Source: Enterococcus moraviensis ATCC BAA-383 (GTDB lineage Bacteria > Bacillota > Bacilli > Lactobacillales > Enterococcaceae). Taken from it: 64,000 nt of DNA. The stretch spans positions 620,001-684,000 of the forward strand of contig NZ_ASWB01000001.1 of the NCBI RefSeq assembly GCF_000407445.1, written 5' to 3'. Shown here in pieces: positions 61,500-64,000 of the stretch (position 1 is the stretch's first letter; every line of letters begins with the position of its first letter). Under the pieces are notes generated by a model. That model was given only the letters and a program-made list of their open reading frames with translations. It ran no database searches and was not told the DNA's origin. A program made the translations under genes and the position numbers.

Positions 61500-62099
61500 T
61501 TAGCGTTCACTCAACCATTTTTTGGCCTGATTGATTTCATCCATGGTTATTTGATGACCAGAATTGGTGGCACTAATCGTAACCGATACATGTCGATTTT
61601 TTAATTGTTCAATCAATTGATTTGAGGCTTCTCGGGAAACAATTGGGTCATTCTCACTCACAGATAACCAGACTGCTTTATCAGAAAGTGGAAATTCTTG
61701 CGTGTCCACGCCTAGAGACATCGGATGTAGTAAGATGGCTTGTTTAATAGCAAAATGGCGTTCCAATAATAGATGTGCCGCAATATTGGCTCCATTTGAA
61801 TAACCGACTATCACCCACTCTTCTATCGGGATACTTTTTTCTTCGCTGACTGTTGTGATCATTTGGATCAATCGATCGCTTTCTTCTTCTAAGCTAACTA
61901 AGTCAAATTGATTCAATCCATTTCTTTTAAAAAAACGATTCATCCCTGATTCTTGTACTGTTCCACGAAAAGAAAGAAGCGTTGCCTCTTCATCTAAGAA
62001 ACGAGCAATATCCAGTAATGATGTTTCATCACCACCCGTACCGTGGAGTAATAATAATTTTTTCCCCTGTGGTTTCCCTTGTTCAAATAGATACTTCAT
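61500..62099 (-). CDS. Alpha/beta hydrolase (phospholipase/carboxylesterase-like)
   Basis: A 199-residue serine hydrolase. The oxyanion block is LLLHGTGGDETSLLDIA, the nucleophile lies in VGYSNGANIAAHLL (GxSxG), the aspartate in VSENDPIV and the histidine in SGHQITMDEI. It resembles the small MhqD/YodD-like esterases found near hydroquinone-resistance genes. No such partner adjoins. Substrate unknown. Confidence 0.85.
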   Translation of the reverse strand: MKYLFEQGKPQGKKLLLLHGTGGDETSLLDIARFLDEEATLLSFRGTVQESGMNRFFKRNGLNQFDLVSLEEESDRLIQMITTVSEEKSIPIEEWVIVGYSNGANIAAHLLLERHFAIKQAILLHPMSLGVDTQEFPLSDKAVWLSVSENDPIVSREASNQLIEQLKNRHVSVTISATNSGHQITMDEINQAKKWLSER

Positions 62100-62195
62100 T
62101 ATTTGCTCATCCTTTCAACTTCCCAAAAGAACTTACTATTAGTAAGTGAAATTCATTTTAACATGTTTTCTTTTCTTTGTCATCTTCCTCTTATT

Positions 62196-63134
62196 TTATA
62201 ATCGCTTCCAATAATTTGCGATAAGCTGCGCTTTTTTTGATACACTTTTTTGCAAGTGTACCGGTTCTATCTGGAGAATTGATTGACCAAATCGAAACAA
62301 GTAGTCTGTTATAAATTCTGACTCTGATCTGTGGTATTGTCCCGTGATGAGGTAATGTTCCTGAATCGCTTCGATTTTCATCGTCGGATAGTTTTCTTTT
62401 GAAAAAATGTCCTTGCCTTTTTCATCCACCTTAATAGAAAACGATAGCAGCTGATCATTTGAGTAAAAGTTTTTTGCTTTTTCTAATGCGATTTCTAGTG
62501 GCATTGACGCAACATTTATCGTTTTATCAAGCGATTGGATTTTATCACAACGAATCACACGAATTTTTTTGCTTTCTACGTTCCAAATTCTAGCATACCA
62601 CTGGCCAAACTTAGAAGATAGCTGTATAAATTGAGCGATGAGTGTTGTGTGTTCATGATTGTTATAGACGATTGTAAAAACCGTTTCCTGAAGGATTCCT
62701 TGTACGATTTCGTTTAAATGGATACTAGTGTTGCTATGATTAACTTGTTCCAACGTGATGACTTTACTCATTAATGAAAGATCTTGTTGTAGTTTTTGCG
62801 GGAGCGCTTGATTGTATTTTAATTCAAGTGTGCTACTTTCCATATTAAACGGTGTAGACTGATAGCCTTTTAGCGTCAATAAAGCAAAATACAAGGCATA
62901 AATCTCTCCTTCTGTAAATAAACCGGGCGCAATGATTCGAGTATCCAATAGTTGATATTTTCCATACCTGCCCAGTTCTGAAAAGATTGGTAAGCCAATT
63001 TCTTCAAGTGATTGTATGTCCCGCAATGCAGTACTCTTTGAAATATTGTATCGGGCCATTAATTCCTTTAAATTGAAACTCTTCTTATCTGCTAAAAAAT
63101 GAATCATAGCATTGATACGCTCTGCTTTTTTCAT
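62196..63134 (-). CDS. YafY-type transcriptional regulator with WYL domain
   Basis: A 312-residue regulator. Residues 1-60 form an HTH (MKKAERINAMIHFLADKKSFNLKELMARYNISKSTALRDIQSLEE). The WYL domain (about 140-220) includes FGQWYARIWNVESKKIRVIRCDKIQSL, and a C-terminal WCX-like domain follows. The start is ATG 63134 after AGGAGG. It is divergent from the VOC gene and a 25-bp palindrome lies between them, so it probably controls both. WYL domains sense nucleic acids or small ligands in other families; here the signal is unknown. Confidence 0.85.
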   Translation of the reverse strand: MKKAERINAMIHFLADKKSFNLKELMARYNISKSTALRDIQSLEEIGLPIFSELGRYGKYQLLDTRIIAPGLFTEGEIYALYFALLTLKGYQSTPFNMESSTLELKYNQALPQKLQQDLSLMSKVITLEQVNHSNTSIHLNEIVQGILQETVFTIVYNNHEHTTLIAQFIQLSSKFGQWYARIWNVESKKIRVIRCDKIQSLDKTINVASMPLEIALEKAKNFYSNDQLLSFSIKVDEKGKDIFSKENYPTMKIEAIQEHYLITGQYHRSESEFITDYLFRFGQSILQIEPVHLQKSVSKKAQLIANYWKRL

Positions 63135-63144
63135 AAATCCTCCT

Positions 63145-63169
63145 AAAGGTATCATCTTTTGATACCTTT
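63145..63169. promoter_or_regulatory. Palindromic operator between the WYL regulator and VOC genes
   Basis: A perfect 10-bp inverted repeat, AAAGGTATCA and its complement, with a 5-bp spacer. It touches the ribosome site of the regulator gene and lies 5 bp before a TATACT (63175-63180) reading toward the VOC gene, which lacks a good -35. Confidence 0.65.
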
Positions 63170-63218
63170 AAGCAGTATACTAAACATGCAAAGAAAATAA
63201 AAGAAATGAGGAATTCAC

Positions 63219-63665
63219 ATGACATTAGAAGTTGCCATATTTTTATCCATGAACGGCCGTGCTAAAGAAGCCTTAACTTTTTATAAAAAACAGTTGGGTG
63301 CTAAAGAATTACTAGTCGTGACATACGAAGAAATGGCGCAAAGAGATCCTAGTTTTCAATTAACAGAAGAAAATAAGCACTTTATTTCTCATTCTGTTTT
63401 ACAAATTGGTAAAACAAAAATAATGATTGCAGAAGAGTCAATGGATCCTACCGAAACAGTTACAATCGGTAACAATTTTTCCTTATGCATTCAAAGTGCA
63501 GACTTAGTTGAAATTCAAACACTCTATTCTAATTTAACATCAGATAAGCGTGTGAAGATCATTCTCCCATTGAATCAAATTATTTTTAGTGGTGCCTACG
63601 CTATTCTCGAAGATCCCTTTGGCGTACAAATCCAGTTGATGCATGATGAACGATTGAATCGTTAA
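63219..63665 (+). CDS. VOC family protein (PhnB/glyoxalase-like)
   Basis: A 148-residue two-repeat VOC-fold protein. The PhnB-like features are VAIFLSMNGRAKEALTFYKKQLGAKEL, ISHSVLQIGKTKIMIAEE and ILEDPFGVQIQLM. Relatives include glyoxalases, antibiotic-binding proteins and many of unknown role. Its divergent arrangement with a WYL regulator suggests induction by a small compound. The start is ATG 63219. Confidence 0.8.
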   Translation: MTLEVAIFLSMNGRAKEALTFYKKQLGAKELLVVTYEEMAQRDPSFQLTEENKHFISHSVLQIGKTKIMIAEESMDPTETVTIGNNFSLCIQSADLVEIQTLYSNLTSDKRVKIILPLNQIIFSGAYAILEDPFGVQIQLMHDERLNR

Positions 63666-63680
63666 TGTGCGACAGCGCGA

Positions 63681-63730
63681 AAAAGAAACAGCCGTTCAAA
63701 TGATTGCTCATTTGAACGGCTGTTTCTTTT
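63681..63730. terminator. Bidirectional terminator between the VOC gene and araA
   Basis: A perfect 23-bp inverted repeat (AAAAGAAACAGCCGTTCAAA start) with a 4-nt loop ends both converging genes. Confidence 0.95.
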
Positions 63731-63736
63731 CAAAAA

Positions 63737-64000
63737 CTATTTAATCAGTACATAGTCTAAATCAACCATTTTAGCCCATGCCACAATTTGTTCTGAAGAA
63801 AGATTTAAGGAAACAACCGTATGATGGCCTCCACCATGTTCAATCCATGAATGAACACCAGCTTTAAAATCTGGTTTTACTTTCCAAAGGACACGAGCAA
63901 CAGGTAAATGTGGAGCAGCCTCCGTTGGTTCAAATGCGTCTACTTCATTAATCAACAAACGATAGTGGGTCCCAAAATCTGCCATTGAAACAACTACCCC
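63737..64000 (-). CDS. araA: L-arabinose isomerase, C-terminal part (runs off the right edge)
   Basis: The last 87 residues of L-arabinose isomerase are visible; the frame is open to the window edge. ADFGTHYRLLINEVDAFEP, LPVARVLWKVKPDFKAGVHSWIEHGGGHHTVVS and the WAKMVDLDYVLIK end match the family, and the GGHHT histidine is the expected metal/substrate residue. The enzyme converts L-arabinose to L-ribulose. It is the promoter-distal end of whatever arabinose operon lies to the right. Confidence 0.9.
   Translation of the reverse strand, partial: GVVVSMADFGTHYRLLINEVDAFEPTEAAPHLPVARVLWKVKPDFKAGVHSWIEHGGGHHTVVSLNLSSEQIVAWAKMVDLDYVLIK

Overview
The window is low-G+C Firmicute chromosome and fits the genus Enterococcus. 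The evidence is an IreB homologue keeping both N-terminal threonines, a walRKHIJ operon, a Gls24/AmaP stress cluster, LuxS, RNase J2 next to dapA, and gene orders typical of lactic enterococci. An arginine biosynthetic cluster argues against E. faecalis itself. The species cannot be fixed by eye. I saw no tRNA, rRNA, prophage, insertion sequence, plasmid gene or CRISPR array.

Layout. 1-8.5 kb: rimP-nusA-ylxR-ylxQ-infB-rbfA on the minus strand, then two secreted-protein genes (LRR-like and coiled-coil/CAP) that separate rbfA from truB. 8.5-9.0 kb: a decayed membrane-protein gene. 9.2-12.6 kb: RNase HIII and the acetoin genes alsS-alsD. 12.9-15.1 kb: a GH3 beta-glucosidase. 15.4-19.1 kb: an M-box (Mg2+) riboswitch with a terminator, leading into an LCP gene and two SEDS (FtsW/RodA) genes. 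19.2-21.8 kb: a large CAP/Ig/ChW surface protein. 22-23.1 kb: ireB-ruvX-DUF1292. 24-28 kb: argC-argB-argD-argF with a consensus promoter and tandem ARG boxes. 28-33.2 kb: small metabolic and transport genes, including a split ThrE-type exporter and a YcgR/YcgQ permease pair. 33.4-39 kb: walRKHIJ. 39-48.9 kb: LD-carboxypeptidase, a MerR/SDR divergent pair, aquaporin, DegV, a MarR regulator, and a yutD-nagD-like cluster with yunD and ogt. 49-53.5 kb: Gls24 cluster, AI-2E transporter, RNase J2. 53.6-55.8 kb: dapA and asd. 56.2-61.1 kb: a 2-keto acid decarboxylase, luxS, a ZIP transporter and pyruvate oxidase. 61.1-64 kb: CsbD, an esterase, a WYL regulator with a divergent VOC gene, and the C-terminus of L-arabinose isomerase.

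How it works together. Several loci concern the cell envelope: walRKHIJ, ireB, LCP plus SEDS, LD-carboxypeptidase, dapA/asd (diaminopimelate/lysine) and three secreted CAP or LRR proteins. Three ThDP enzymes (AlsS, a keto acid decarboxylase, pyruvate oxidase) give alternative fates for pyruvate or other 2-oxo acids.

The most interesting signals are regulatory RNA and DNA. They are the M-box riboswitch placed over cell-wall synthesis genes instead of a magnesium transporter; a roughly 120-bp structured leader element, tandemly duplicated before dapA with a compensatory base-pair change, with relatives before two other genes; tandem terminators in the rimP-nusA leader; and a dispersed terminator-linked repeat. 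I did not find a clearly new multi-gene defence or mobile system.
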